Notes under the pieces: generated by a model
Databases searched by the model: none
What the model saw: only the letters and a program-made list of their open reading frames with translations
Told to the model about the DNA's origin: nothing
Shown here: one piece after another, positions 1 to 5,978 of the stretch
Layout: each line of letters begins with the position of its first letter
Numbering within the stretch: the stretch's first letter is position 1
Source: RH-AL1 sp965198485
GTDB lineage: Bacteria; Pseudomonadota; Alphaproteobacteria; Rhizobiales; Beijerinckiaceae
Assembly (NCBI GenBank): GCA_965198485.1
Contig: CBDAPQ010000005.1
Coordinates: 3,224,001 to 3,288,000, forward strand
Length of the DNA: 64,000 nucleotides
Reading direction: 5' to 3'
Translations under genes and position numbers: made by a program

Positions 1-338
1 GCGGGGTCGGCGCCGCCTGGCACGACACGGTCGTGGTGGCGATCACCGAGTTCGGGCGCACCGCCCACATCAACGGCACCGATGGCACCGACCACGGCAC
101 CGGCACGGTGGCCTTCCTCGCCGGTGGCGGCCTCAACGGCGGCAAGGTCGTCGCCAAATGGCCCGGCCTCAAGGCGGGGCAGCTCTACGAAGGCCGCGAC
201 CTGGCGCCAACCACAGACCTGCGCGCGGTGCTCAAGGGCGTGCTGGCCGACCAGCTGGGACTGTCGTCGACCGTGCTGGGCACGGCGGTGTTCCCCGGCA
301 CCATGGGCGTGCCTCCGATGCGCGACATCGTCGCTTGA
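1..338 (+). CDS. DUF1501 family protein, C-terminal part
   Basis: The reading frame is already open at the left edge (in frame from base 3) and ends at TGA 336-338, so only the last ~111 residues are present. They carry the DUF1501 C-terminal signature: a DTVVVAITEFGRT stretch, then GTDHGTG and a glycine-rich VAFLAGGGLNGGKV segment. DUF1501 proteins are exported, usually by the Tat route, and belong to the sulfatase/phosphatase-like superfamily. They are typically paired with a DUF1800 gene, which would lie outside the window. The biochemical role of the family is unknown. Confidence 0.85.
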   Translation, partial: GVGAAWHDTVVVAITEFGRTAHINGTDGTDHGTGTVAFLAGGGLNGGKVVAKWPGLKAGQLYEGRDLAPTTDLRAVLKGVLADQLGLSSTVLGTAVFPGTMGVPPMRDIVA

Positions 339-391
339 TGGATCAAGACCGCACGATGGCATCTAAGTGAAGCCGATGGTAGTTGTTTGGC

Positions 392-704
392 ATGATACGA
401 GAATGGCAGCCGCGCCAGAGTGAAGACGAGGTCCGCCGCGTGATCGAGACGCTCATCCGAGGACGTTTCACGGAGGACAAATTTCAGCTGTTCGTGTCGC
501 GTTCACGAAGACTTGGACGGTTCAGAGCTGGCCAAAGTGCAAGTGGTCTACAGAGGCGAATCGCTCGCGGCGAAACGGACACTGCCTACAAGCGGCGAGC
601 TCCGCCGCCGACTTCTCGGTATCTCCGAGCCTGCCTTTCCCTTGGTCAGCTTCGCGTCGAAGCTAGCTGTCGAAGCAGAGCCTGACATCGAGGCAGATGA
701 TTGA
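392..704 (+). pseudogene. Frameshifted small gene, first of a decayed pair
   Basis: ATG 392 opens a frame (MIREWQPRQSEDEVRR, RGRFTEDKFQLFVS) that loses sense near base 500. The protein continues in another frame as VHEDLDGSELAKVQVVYRG through to ISEPAFPLVSFASK and a stop at 702-704. Joined, the two parts make one soluble protein of about 100 residues. I do not recognise the family. The stop overlaps the next remnant's likely TTG start (TTGA, 701-704), so the two genes were probably translationally coupled. A single indel near 495-510 explains the break. It could be decay or a sequence error. Confidence 0.5.
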
Positions 705-1180
705 ATCCTTCAACCCTGCTCGCGGCTGCCGAAATTTTTAATTGCGGAGAACAAAGCGAAGCCGAAGCAGGTCTTCCTTCGGCGAGCCTCTAGTACGCTC
801 TACTATGCACTATTCCATACACTCGCGAAATCTTGCGCAGATACGTTGATCGGCACATTTGCAGGAGAAAGGGATGAGGGCGCATGACTTCGCGCGTACC
901 GCAGCTTGGAGCGCGGCGCAATCAAGGATCGCTGCCAACGTCGAGAGTTCGAGACACGCTTCTCTTTTACTCAGACATCTATGACTTCGGCCTGCTGTTG
1001 TTGAAGATGCAGGTTCAGCGGCACGATGCGGATTACAATCCGAAGGCCGATACCTTCCTCGAATCTGAGGTCCTGGCAGAGCTCGCCGAGGCACGGCTGG
1101 CGATCGCGGGTTTCTGCGCCGCTTCGAACAAGGATCGACGCGGTATTATGGATCACCCGCCACAAGCGGAAGCCACCTAG
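701..1180 (+). pseudogene. Decayed HEPN-like protein gene, several frameshifts
   Basis: Pieces of one protein appear in successive frames: NPSTLLAAAE from TTG 701, then KPKQVFLRRASSTLYYALF and HTLAKSCADTLIG (about 756-875), then YRSLERGAIKDRCQ (about 897-940), then KMQVQRHDADYNPKADTF and SEVLAELAEARLAIAGF (about 1000-1110). The LRRAxSTxYYALFH segment and the later RHxADYDP-like segment resemble a family of HEPN-fold-like proteins found in alphaproteobacteria; this is recognition from memory. At least three frameshifts are needed, so the gene is dead. Homology appears to end at KDRR, where the 31-bp repeat at 1141 begins, which suggests the 3' end was replaced. Confidence 0.6.
1141..1171 (+). 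repeat. 31-bp repeat, left copy (inverted relative to 5098-5128)
   Basis: This stretch, with core GGTATTATGGA followed by CACCCGCCACAAGCGGAA, recurs in inverted orientation at 5098-5128 with one mismatch in 31. Similarity fades immediately outside it. The two copies enclose about 3.9 kb of mostly accessory sequence. It may be an ordinary interspersed repeat or the mark of an insertion or rearrangement. No element family is recognised. Confidence 0.75.
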
Positions 1181-1241
1181 CGCTCCGACATGGGGGCTCG
1201 CTATGAGCCCTTGTCTCTGGCGAGCATCAGGCTCGTGTCTG

Positions 1242-1415
1242 CTATCCCAAATTGTTGCGGCGGTAGTCCTTCGACTCGTGGAGCGATCGGTTGCTGCAGC
1301 CTGGGCACCTGCTCTCAAAGGTCGGCTGTTTCAAAACCTCGGGGGGCTCCAAATAGCGGAGCCCGCATTTGCGGCACTCCAAGGCTATCGTGATGACGTT
1401 TGGTTGGTCGTTCAT
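1242..1415 (-). CDS. 57-residue zinc-ribbon protein
   Basis: ATG at 1415 is preceded by AAAGGACG, an acceptable ribosome binding site. The frame runs 57 codons to TAG. The protein has two CxxC knuckles, C14-x2-C17 (ECRKCGLRY) and C37-x2-C40 (RCPGCSN), 19 residues apart, the spacing of a small treble-clef or rubredoxin-type zinc ribbon. Its hydrophilic tail is basic (KDYRRNNLG). Function is unknown; small ribbons of this kind often bind nucleic acid or a partner protein. It lies downstream of the membrane-protein gene on the same strand and could share its transcript. Confidence 0.6.
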   Translation of the reverse strand: MNDQPNVITIALECRKCGLRYLEPPEVLKQPTFESRCPGCSNRSLHESKDYRRNNLG

Positions 1416-1493
1416 CGTCCTTTGTCCTTAAAGAAGGGATTCGGATGCGGAGGTTAGGCCGTGATCGCGCGGGCCGTGGTGGCGGCGCTAAAC

Positions 1494-2099
1494 CTAGCTT
1501 ATCGAATTCTGTGGTCCGCTAGGCCCACCAAGGAAACGGTTCTCCTTGCCGTCCTTTGTTATAGTTCCGGTCTGATATTTTACACCGACGCATGTTTCGG
1601 TATTTCTGATAACCGGGTCGGCAACAGAATTGTATTCTATTCTGAAAACTACAAGCGCGAGACTTGCTTGACTTGTAATAAGGTAAGACTCTCCATCGTC
1701 GAACGCATAATGAGGAGAAGAGAAAGTCCCCCCTGGACCAACGACGGCAATGCTATTTTTAGAATGGGGCATCAACTTAATAAGAGATATTTCTGTGTTG
1801 ACGGGATGAGTTTTAAAGCCAAGCTCCGTCTTGAGTATGATCGCAGGGCTTCTTCCTGTGTTCTTAAAGTGCAGGATGATGACAATGCCTTTCTTAACAG
1901 GCTTGTCGTTTATGCGCCCATTGATAAAATCGCCAGCGTCGAAAGTTTCGAAGGTAAGCCAAGCTCGCTCTGTATTGACGGCCTGAATAGCGGCATCAGC
2001 CGCCTTTATGGAGGTCAGAAGGCTTTGTTGTGCAATATTTCCTTGCTCTCTTATACCTCTTTGAGTGACGAGAATAAGCTGTACTGTGGCGCAAGCCAA
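1494..2099 (-). CDS. AT-rich membrane-anchored protein, 5' end uncertain
   Basis: From TTG 2099 the frame encodes 201 residues: a partial hydrophobic segment, a helical stretch rich in Ala and Gln, then a beta-type domain with AWLTFETFDAGDF and LHFKNTGRSPAII. This resembles a common class of bacterial membrane-anchored proteins with one or two N-terminal helices. Coding sense clearly extends upstream in the same frame (WHVLFHDPTAFFTFVLAIGT), open back to the DUF6471 stop at 2328, yet no ATG, GTG or TTG is found there. Either TTG 2099 is used and half the membrane helix is lost, or the 5' end is damaged. Base composition is visibly lower in GC than the neighbours, suggesting transfer. Confidence 0.55.
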   Translation of the reverse strand: MACATVQLILVTQRGIREQGNIAQQSLLTSIKAADAAIQAVNTERAWLTFETFDAGDFINGRINDKPVKKGIVIILHFKNTGRSPAIILKTELGFKTHPVNTEISLIKLMPHSKNSIAVVGPGGTFSSPHYAFDDGESYLITSQASLALVVFRIEYNSVADPVIRNTETCVGVKYQTGTITKDGKENRFLGGPSGPQNSIS

Positions 2100-2327
2100 A
2101 ACAAATGTGCCTATGGCAAGGACAAAAGTGAAAAACGCCGTAGGATCATGAAAAAGAACGTGCCAAAACTGCTTCTCTGGGTTGCAGTGTTCGCTTCCAT
2201 TTGCGGCACCTGCTGGGGAGGCTACGCAATCACTGGCGAGATTTCGAGTATTAGTGTCGCAAAGATAAAGACCGTGAGGAAACTTAGAGATAAGGCAGCT
2301 AAAAAACGCAACATTCGTAGCTCTCGT

Positions 2328-2567
2328 TTAAAGATCCTCCAACCGTACCCCTTCAAGCTCCAACGCGGCAAGGCAGGCCAGTAGGAAAGTGGCCGCGAAC
2401 GTGCCTCTCTTAAGCTTCGCCGCCACCGAGTCCCGCGTCTCGGCTAGGCCATGATCCTTGAGTCGTTCGGCCATCACCTCATAGGTGACGTTGGCGCGCT
2501 TCATCTCCGCCTTAAGGAAGCGGGACGCGCGCTCCGCTAGCTCTGCCTCTGTGGCTGCAATGCCCAT
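2328..2567 (-). CDS. DUF6471 domain protein, probable small HTH regulator
   Basis: This 79-residue protein matches DUF6471 as I know it: RASRFLKAEMKRANVTYEVM, then a LAETRDSVAAKLKRGTF helix pair and FLLACLAALE. The helix pattern is that of a Cro/CI-type helix-turn-helix, so DNA binding is a reasonable inference, not a demonstrated function. Start ATG 2567 follows AAGGATGAC. The leader overlaps the first of four palindromic GTCA-N4-TGAC-type boxes (2573-2667), which would suit autoregulation. It is divergent from the transposase gene and followed by AT-rich same-strand genes. Confidence 0.75.
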   Translation of the reverse strand: MGIAATEAELAERASRFLKAEMKRANVTYEVMAERLKDHGLAETRDSVAAKLKRGTFAATFLLACLAALELEGVRLEDL

Positions 2568-2572
2568 ATCGT

Positions 2573-2667
2573 GTCATCCTTGACCTTAGGATGTCATATC
2601 CGACCACTTGTATGTTGCCAAGCCGGCCTTAACATGTCACTTATGACTTTAAAGGGTCACTTGAGAC
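2573..2667. promoter_or_regulatory. Array of four 12-bp palindromic boxes between divergent genes
   Basis: Four 12-mers of pattern GTCA-N5-GAC stand at 2573-2584 (GTCATCCTTGAC), 2593-2604 (GTCATATCCGAC), 2636-2647 (GTCACTTATGAC) and 2656-2667 (GTCACTTGAGAC). The first and third are perfect GTCA/TGAC palindromes; the others are imperfect. Start-to-start spacing is 20, 43 and 20 bp, about two, four and two helical turns. The outer boxes abut the DUF6471 start (2567) and the transposase ATG (2673). This looks like an operator array for a dimeric regulator, with DUF6471 the nearest candidate. Transposase-binding sites of the insertion sequence are the alternative. Confidence 0.5.
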
Positions 2668-2672
2668 ACGTT

Positions 2673-3652
2673 ATGGCCGTTCACTTCCTCCTCTCCCCCG
2701 CCGCGAAGACCATCAACCTGGTCCGCGTCGCTCGCATGTCGAAGGAAGAGGCCGAGACGACCTTCGCTTGCATCCGCTGGTCTGAGACAGACGGCAAGCC
2801 GGTGTGCCCTCAGTGCGGCTCGCTCAATGCCTATGACTGCCGTCGCCCGAACGGTGCGCCTCGCTGGCGCTGCCGGGGCTGTAAGGCCGACTTCTCGCTC
2901 ACCTCAAGCACGCTGTTCGCGTCGCACAAGATGCCGCTTCAGACCTACCTTCTCGCCATCGCGATCTTCGTCAACGAGGTGAAGGGCAAGTCGGCGCTGG
3001 CCCTCAGCCGCGACCTGGGATGCGATTACAAGACGGCCTTCGTGCTCTCGCACAAGCTGCGCGAAGCCATGGCCGAAGAGATGAAGGGCCGCGTCGTCGG
3101 CGGCGTCGGTAAGGAAGCGGAAGTCGATGCCGGCTGGTTCGGTGGTTACGTCAAGCCGGCCAACATCAAGGCCGATCGCCGCGACCGCCGCCTTGCCCGT
3201 AACCAAAATGGCAAGCGCCAAGCCTCATCATCATTCGCGAGCGCGGCGGCAACAGCGTCCCGGCGGTATTCAGCTCGGAAAGCGCGGCTCTGTCTTTCGT
3301 CAAGGCCCGCATCACGAAGGGCACCGTCCTTCACGCCGATGCTTCGCCCTCGTGGGACGATCTGCACGCAAATTTCGAGATGAAGCGGATCGACCATTCC
3401 AAGGCGTACAGCTTCGACGGCGCCTGCACTAACATGGCGGAGGAGTACTTCTCTCGCCTTCGCCGCGCCGAAGCCGGCCACCATCATCACATCGCGGGCC
3501 AGTACCTCCTCCGCTACGCGCAAGAGGCTTCATGGCGCGAGGATAACCGCCGCGTGGCGAACGGGGAGCAGCTTCGCCGCGTCGCCAAATTGGCAACGAT
3601 GAAGGCGACCTCGCCGGACTTTGTAGGGTATTGGCAAAGACGCGCGGTGTAA
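2673..3652 (+). pseudogene. IS1595-family transposase, broken by a frameshift
   Basis: The N-terminal half has the IS1595 features: a zinc ribbon (VCPQCGSLNAYDC, then WRCRGCKADFSL) followed by TLFASHKMPLQTYL and LSRDLGCDYKTAFVLSHK. The DDE core starts at EVDAGWFGGY. Near 3220, after RNQNGKRQ, the frame must shift to continue as LIIIRERGGNSVPAVF, VLHADASPSWDDL, SKAYSFDGACTNMAEEYFSR and a normal C-terminus ending GYWQRRAV. Everything else is intact, so one indel inactivates it, unless it is a sequence error or a programmed -1 shift. The start is uncertain: ATG 2634, 2643 and 2673 share the frame. I could not identify terminal inverted repeats or a target duplication. Confidence 0.85.
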
Positions 3653-3757
3653 CACCCACGACACAAAGTTCTGTGTATGTTCATTAGTGGCTTGTGGCCA
3701 CGGAAACGTTTGCTATCAGCATCGGTCGTGGTATGTTGAATCTAGCCGAAACGTAAA

Positions 3758-3889
3758 CGGCCTCCCAAGGGGTGCAACCCAAAGGAGGCCGGAGTTAGGT
3801 CACCGGACAGGGCGCTTACCACAGAGCCTGTCTAGCGGGTAGGTCGGGTTGGTGAACCGTTCCCATTTGGAACGTAACATCACCCGACC
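3758..3889. ncRNA. Hairpin-rich stretch, possible structured RNA or leader
   Basis: Three consecutive inverted repeats occur within 132 bases. Hairpin 1 (3758-3791) has CGGCCTCC/GGAGGCCG arms. Hairpin 2 (3806-3832) has GACAGG/CCTGTC arms. Hairpin 3 (3842-3889) is long: GGTCGGGT/ACCCGACC, a bulged second helix, then CGTTCC/GGAACG closing a five-base loop. The AAAGGAGGCCG inside hairpin 1 recurs at 3914-3924 as the ribosome binding site of the 32-residue ORF. No coding frame explains the stretch. It may be a leader, a riboregulator or an end of a mobile element; no known RNA family is recognised. Confidence 0.4.
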
Positions 3890-3927
3890 ATTCGATCAAC
3901 CCTGTGGCTTCCGAAAGGAGGCCGACC

Positions 3928-4026
3928 ATGGCACGCCGTCGCGCATGTCACCGAGTCCGCGCATATACGCGCGTTCGGTTTGGTCAAGTGGAGCACGTTT
4001 GTGCCCACTCACGCTGTTGTAAATAA
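3928..4026 (+). CDS. 32-residue Cys/His/Arg-rich microprotein
   Basis: ATG 3928 sits seven bases after a near-perfect AAAGGAGG, the strongest ribosome binding site in the accessory region. The ORF runs 32 codons to TAA 4024-4026. The product starts MARRRACHRVRAYTRVRFG and ends HVCAHSRCCK: nine arginines or lysines, four cysteines (7, 25, 30, 31) and three histidines (8, 23, 27), enough to bind a metal. The clustered basic residues suggest nucleic acid contact. No homologue is recognised. It lies between the hairpin stretch and a terminator-like hairpin, so it may form its own short transcript. Confidence 0.45.
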   Translation: MARRRACHRVRAYTRVRFGQVEHVCAHSRCCK

Positions 4027-4065
4027 ACCGTAGTCGGTTGAGGGCTGCTACCTAAAGCAGCCCTC
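4026..4065 (+). terminator. Paired hairpins, probable terminator or attenuator
   Basis: A five-bp hairpin (AACCG TAGT CGGTT, 4026-4039) is followed directly by a perfect ten-bp hairpin (GAGGGCTGCT / AGCAGCCCTC with a six-base loop, 4040-4065) and the short pyrimidine-rich tail TTACT. It lies between the 32-residue ORF and the next gene's ribosome binding site at 4073-4082. It may end the upstream transcript or attenuate the downstream one. The T-tract is weak. Confidence 0.55.
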
Positions 4066-4088
4066 TTACTCAAGGAGGGAGGCGGACT

Positions 4089-4595
4089 GTGAGTGATACG
4101 TTTTACAATTCGGTGTTGCAGGAGCTAAAAACCGTTCGCGCAGAGCTTTCAAAAAGCGAAGTATACAGACGTTATAGAAAGCTAAGAGAGCTTAGAGATT
4201 TATATGCTCCAAGCGCCTCTGTGTTAGAGCGGGAGGATGGCTACATGCCGGTAGGCGCTGTTAATCCCCCGTCCCGACTAAGAATCCGAGCAAATCCTGA
4301 CCGACAAAAAGCGATAGACTTAGCGCAACATTTGGTTTCATCGTCGAACGAACCAGTATCCACTAGCGATATATACGATTTTATTTTATTAAACGGCGTA
4401 AGAGTTGCTGGGGAAGAACCAAAGAATAATCTAAGCGCAATGCTCTCAAATTCTGGATTATTTGACGCAAACGGACGTAGGGGGTGGACGCTGAAGCCGA
4501 CCCCCGAAATTAGCAATGAAGAAGACGACGACGATGTTGAAGACACTGCAGCAGAGGACGAGCATCGTAGGCGAGTAGAAGAGCTTATCGGCTAA
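4089..4595 (+). CDS. AT-rich hypothetical protein with winged-helix-like segment
   Basis: GTG 4089 follows AAGGAGGGAGG. The 168-residue product has a charged helical N-terminus (LQELKTVRAELSKSEVYRRY), a linker, then residues ~75-135 resembling a winged helix (AIDLAQHLVSSSN, STSDIYDFILLNG, NNLSAMLSNSGLFDANGRRG, GWTLKP), followed by an acidic tail (NEEDDDDVEDTAAEDE). The central segment is reminiscent of HARE-HTH-type domains of restriction and chromatin proteins; that is only an impression. Codon use is AT-rich compared with flanking genes, which points to recent acquisition. Its 3' end overlaps the convergent gene by 11 bp. Confidence 0.7.
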   Translation: MSDTFYNSVLQELKTVRAELSKSEVYRRYRKLRELRDLYAPSASVLEREDGYMPVGAVNPPSRLRIRANPDRQKAIDLAQHLVSSSNEPVSTSDIYDFILLNGVRVAGEEPKNNLSAMLSNSGLFDANGRRGWTLKPTPEISNEEDDDDVEDTAAEDEHRRRVEELIG

Positions 4596-5070
4596 TCAAG
4601 GACCACGTCGCCGTCTCCCGGTCTCCCTCCTTGACCAGCAAGCCCCGCACCTTCGTCAGATAAAGCAGGTTCGCCCGCACGCGCGGCCTCAGCCCGGCCT
4701 CAGCCTCTTCCTCAAAGCCGGCATCGATCCGCACGCCCGTGACGACCTCGCGTTGCGTCATGGGCCTCTCTGCCTTTCGGAGGACGCCTAGGATCAAGGC
4801 ATTGAGCTTGCCGGCGCCGAACAGCTTGGACTTGCGGCGAGGGAAGCGGGCCTTGACGAGCGTCGGATCGAAGTCGGGCGCCAGCATCGCCAGCGTGGCG
4901 TCCAGGTGGACGATCGCCTCCTCAAGGTAGCGCTTGCGGCGGTCCAGCTTCTCCAGCTCGCCTGTCATGAAGGCGCGGCGTTCGCGTAGGGCGCGGAGGG
5001 CGTACTGGTTTCCTAGGTCGCGGTTCGGGGTGTGCGAGCTGTAGGGATCGGGGATGATTGCGGTGGACAT
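4585..5070 (-). CDS. Hypothetical protein, coiled coil plus winged helix
   Basis: This 161-residue protein has an N-terminal helical segment with heptad character (ALRALRERRAFMTGELEKLD, RRKRYLEEAIVHLDATLAML), a basic linker (ARFPRRKSK), then a C-terminal winged-helix-like region (LNALILGVLRKAERPMTQRE, LRPRVRANLLYLTKVRGLLV). I recognise the type as a hypothetical protein common in Hyphomicrobiales accessory regions but know no function. GC content is host-like, unlike the convergent neighbour. Its start at 5070 is 28 bp from the right 31-bp repeat. Confidence 0.75.
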   Translation of the reverse strand: MSTAIIPDPYSSHTPNRDLGNQYALRALRERRAFMTGELEKLDRRKRYLEEAIVHLDATLAMLAPDFDPTLVKARFPRRKSKLFGAGKLNALILGVLRKAERPMTQREVVTGVRIDAGFEEEAEAGLRPRVRANLLYLTKVRGLLVKEGDRETATWSLISR

Positions 5071-5097
5071 GACGGAAAGCTAGGCGGCGAGGGGCTG

Positions 5098-5128
5098 TTC
5101 CGCTTGTGGCGGGTGCTCCATAATACCG
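5098..5128 (-). repeat. 31-bp repeat, right copy
   Basis: This is the reverse complement of 1141-1171 with one mismatch. It lies upstream of the coiled-coil/winged-helix gene, in the short gap before the exported-protein gene. With the left copy it brackets the IS1595 remnant, the DUF6471 locus and the hairpin/microprotein locus. Confidence 0.75.
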
Positions 5129-5186
5129 GATCGACGAGCGTTCGCTGCCTACGTCCTACTTCGGGAACGCGAGATCTGACGCAAAA

Positions 5187-5831
5187 CTACTTGTCGATGC
5201 GGCGCACCGAGTCGACGATCGCGCCGATCCGCTCGTCGGTCTTGCCGCTCTCCTGCTGCATTAGGAACAGCTGCTTGGGCGAGAGCGCGAAGTTGAGGAG
5301 CTCGGCGTCGACTGGAGCGCCGTGGTAGGTCGCACCGTAGATGACGAGCCCATTGACCGGGATCCTGGCACCCTTTGGGGCTGCCCGTCCGGTCAGATCC
5401 TCGAGGGGCAAACCGGCGGCGGCCTTGTCTTCGAAGGCGGTCGGCGCTTGCGGTCCCTGTTCCGGCGTCCCGATCGAGGGCGCACCCGAGAAGAGCGTCT
5501 CCGGGGCCGAAGCCGAAAGCTTGACCGGCTTCTTGGCCTTGGGATCGAAGGTAACCCCGGAGTCCTGCATCCTCTGCGTGGCCTGTTGCTGCCACGTCAT
5601 CAGCGCCGAGCGATCGCGCTTGATGAAACCGGACACGATCAGGGCGGACTTGTCCGGCGGTGCGAACTCGAGGCCCAACGGCATTGCCGTGACGGTCCAG
5701 TCATCCGGGATGTCGAAGCTCACTTGGGGCGCGTTTTCCGGCATCTTGATTGTCTTGGCGTCGGCGGCCGATGCGAAGACGAGCGGCGTGCAAGCCAGCA
5801 GCGCGAACGCGACGAGAGAGCGGTGACGCAT
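5187..5831 (-). CDS. Exported protein of unknown function
   Basis: Starting at ATG 5831 the product is 214 residues with a clear signal peptide (MRHRSLVAFALLACTPLVF, cleavage likely after ADA). The mature part begins KTIKMPENAPQVSFDIPDDW, which recalls PsbP/DUF1795-like small periplasmic folds, and contains LEFAPPDKSALIVSGFIK and a proline/alanine-rich middle. An in-frame start 48 bases upstream exists but would put a polar extension before the signal. The gene is divergent from the P450 gene. No function is assigned. Confidence 0.75.
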   Translation of the reverse strand: MRHRSLVAFALLACTPLVFASAADAKTIKMPENAPQVSFDIPDDWTVTAMPLGLEFAPPDKSALIVSGFIKRDRSALMTWQQQATQRMQDSGVTFDPKAKKPVKLSASAPETLFSGAPSIGTPEQGPQAPTAFEDKAAAGLPLEDLTGRAAPKGARIPVNGLVIYGATYHGAPVDAELLNFALSPKQLFLMQQESGKTDERIGAIVDSVRRIDK

Positions 5832-5978
5832 GGTGGACCTCCCTGACGAGGTCCATGAGTGAAATCGCCCTGTGGCCAAAAAAAGTCAGCGCGGCCGGGC
5901 GCCTCTTGGGAGCCGCGAAGCGCCGCCGCGATGCTTTGCCCCGCGCCAAGCCATGCCGCGCCGGGTATAAGGCACAAC

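Noticed and set aside
2222..2314. 30-codon minus-strand ORF encoding one hydrophobic helix just after the DUF6471 gene
   Set aside because: It overlaps the better-supported upstream extension of the membrane-protein frame, has only a weak ribosome binding site, and hydrophobic short ORFs arise easily in AT-rich sequence.
1461..2384. 307-codon plus-strand ORF
   Set aside because: It is antisense to the DUF6471 and membrane-protein genes, which have recognisable features. Its own translation is Cys-, Ser- and Arg-rich with no domain.
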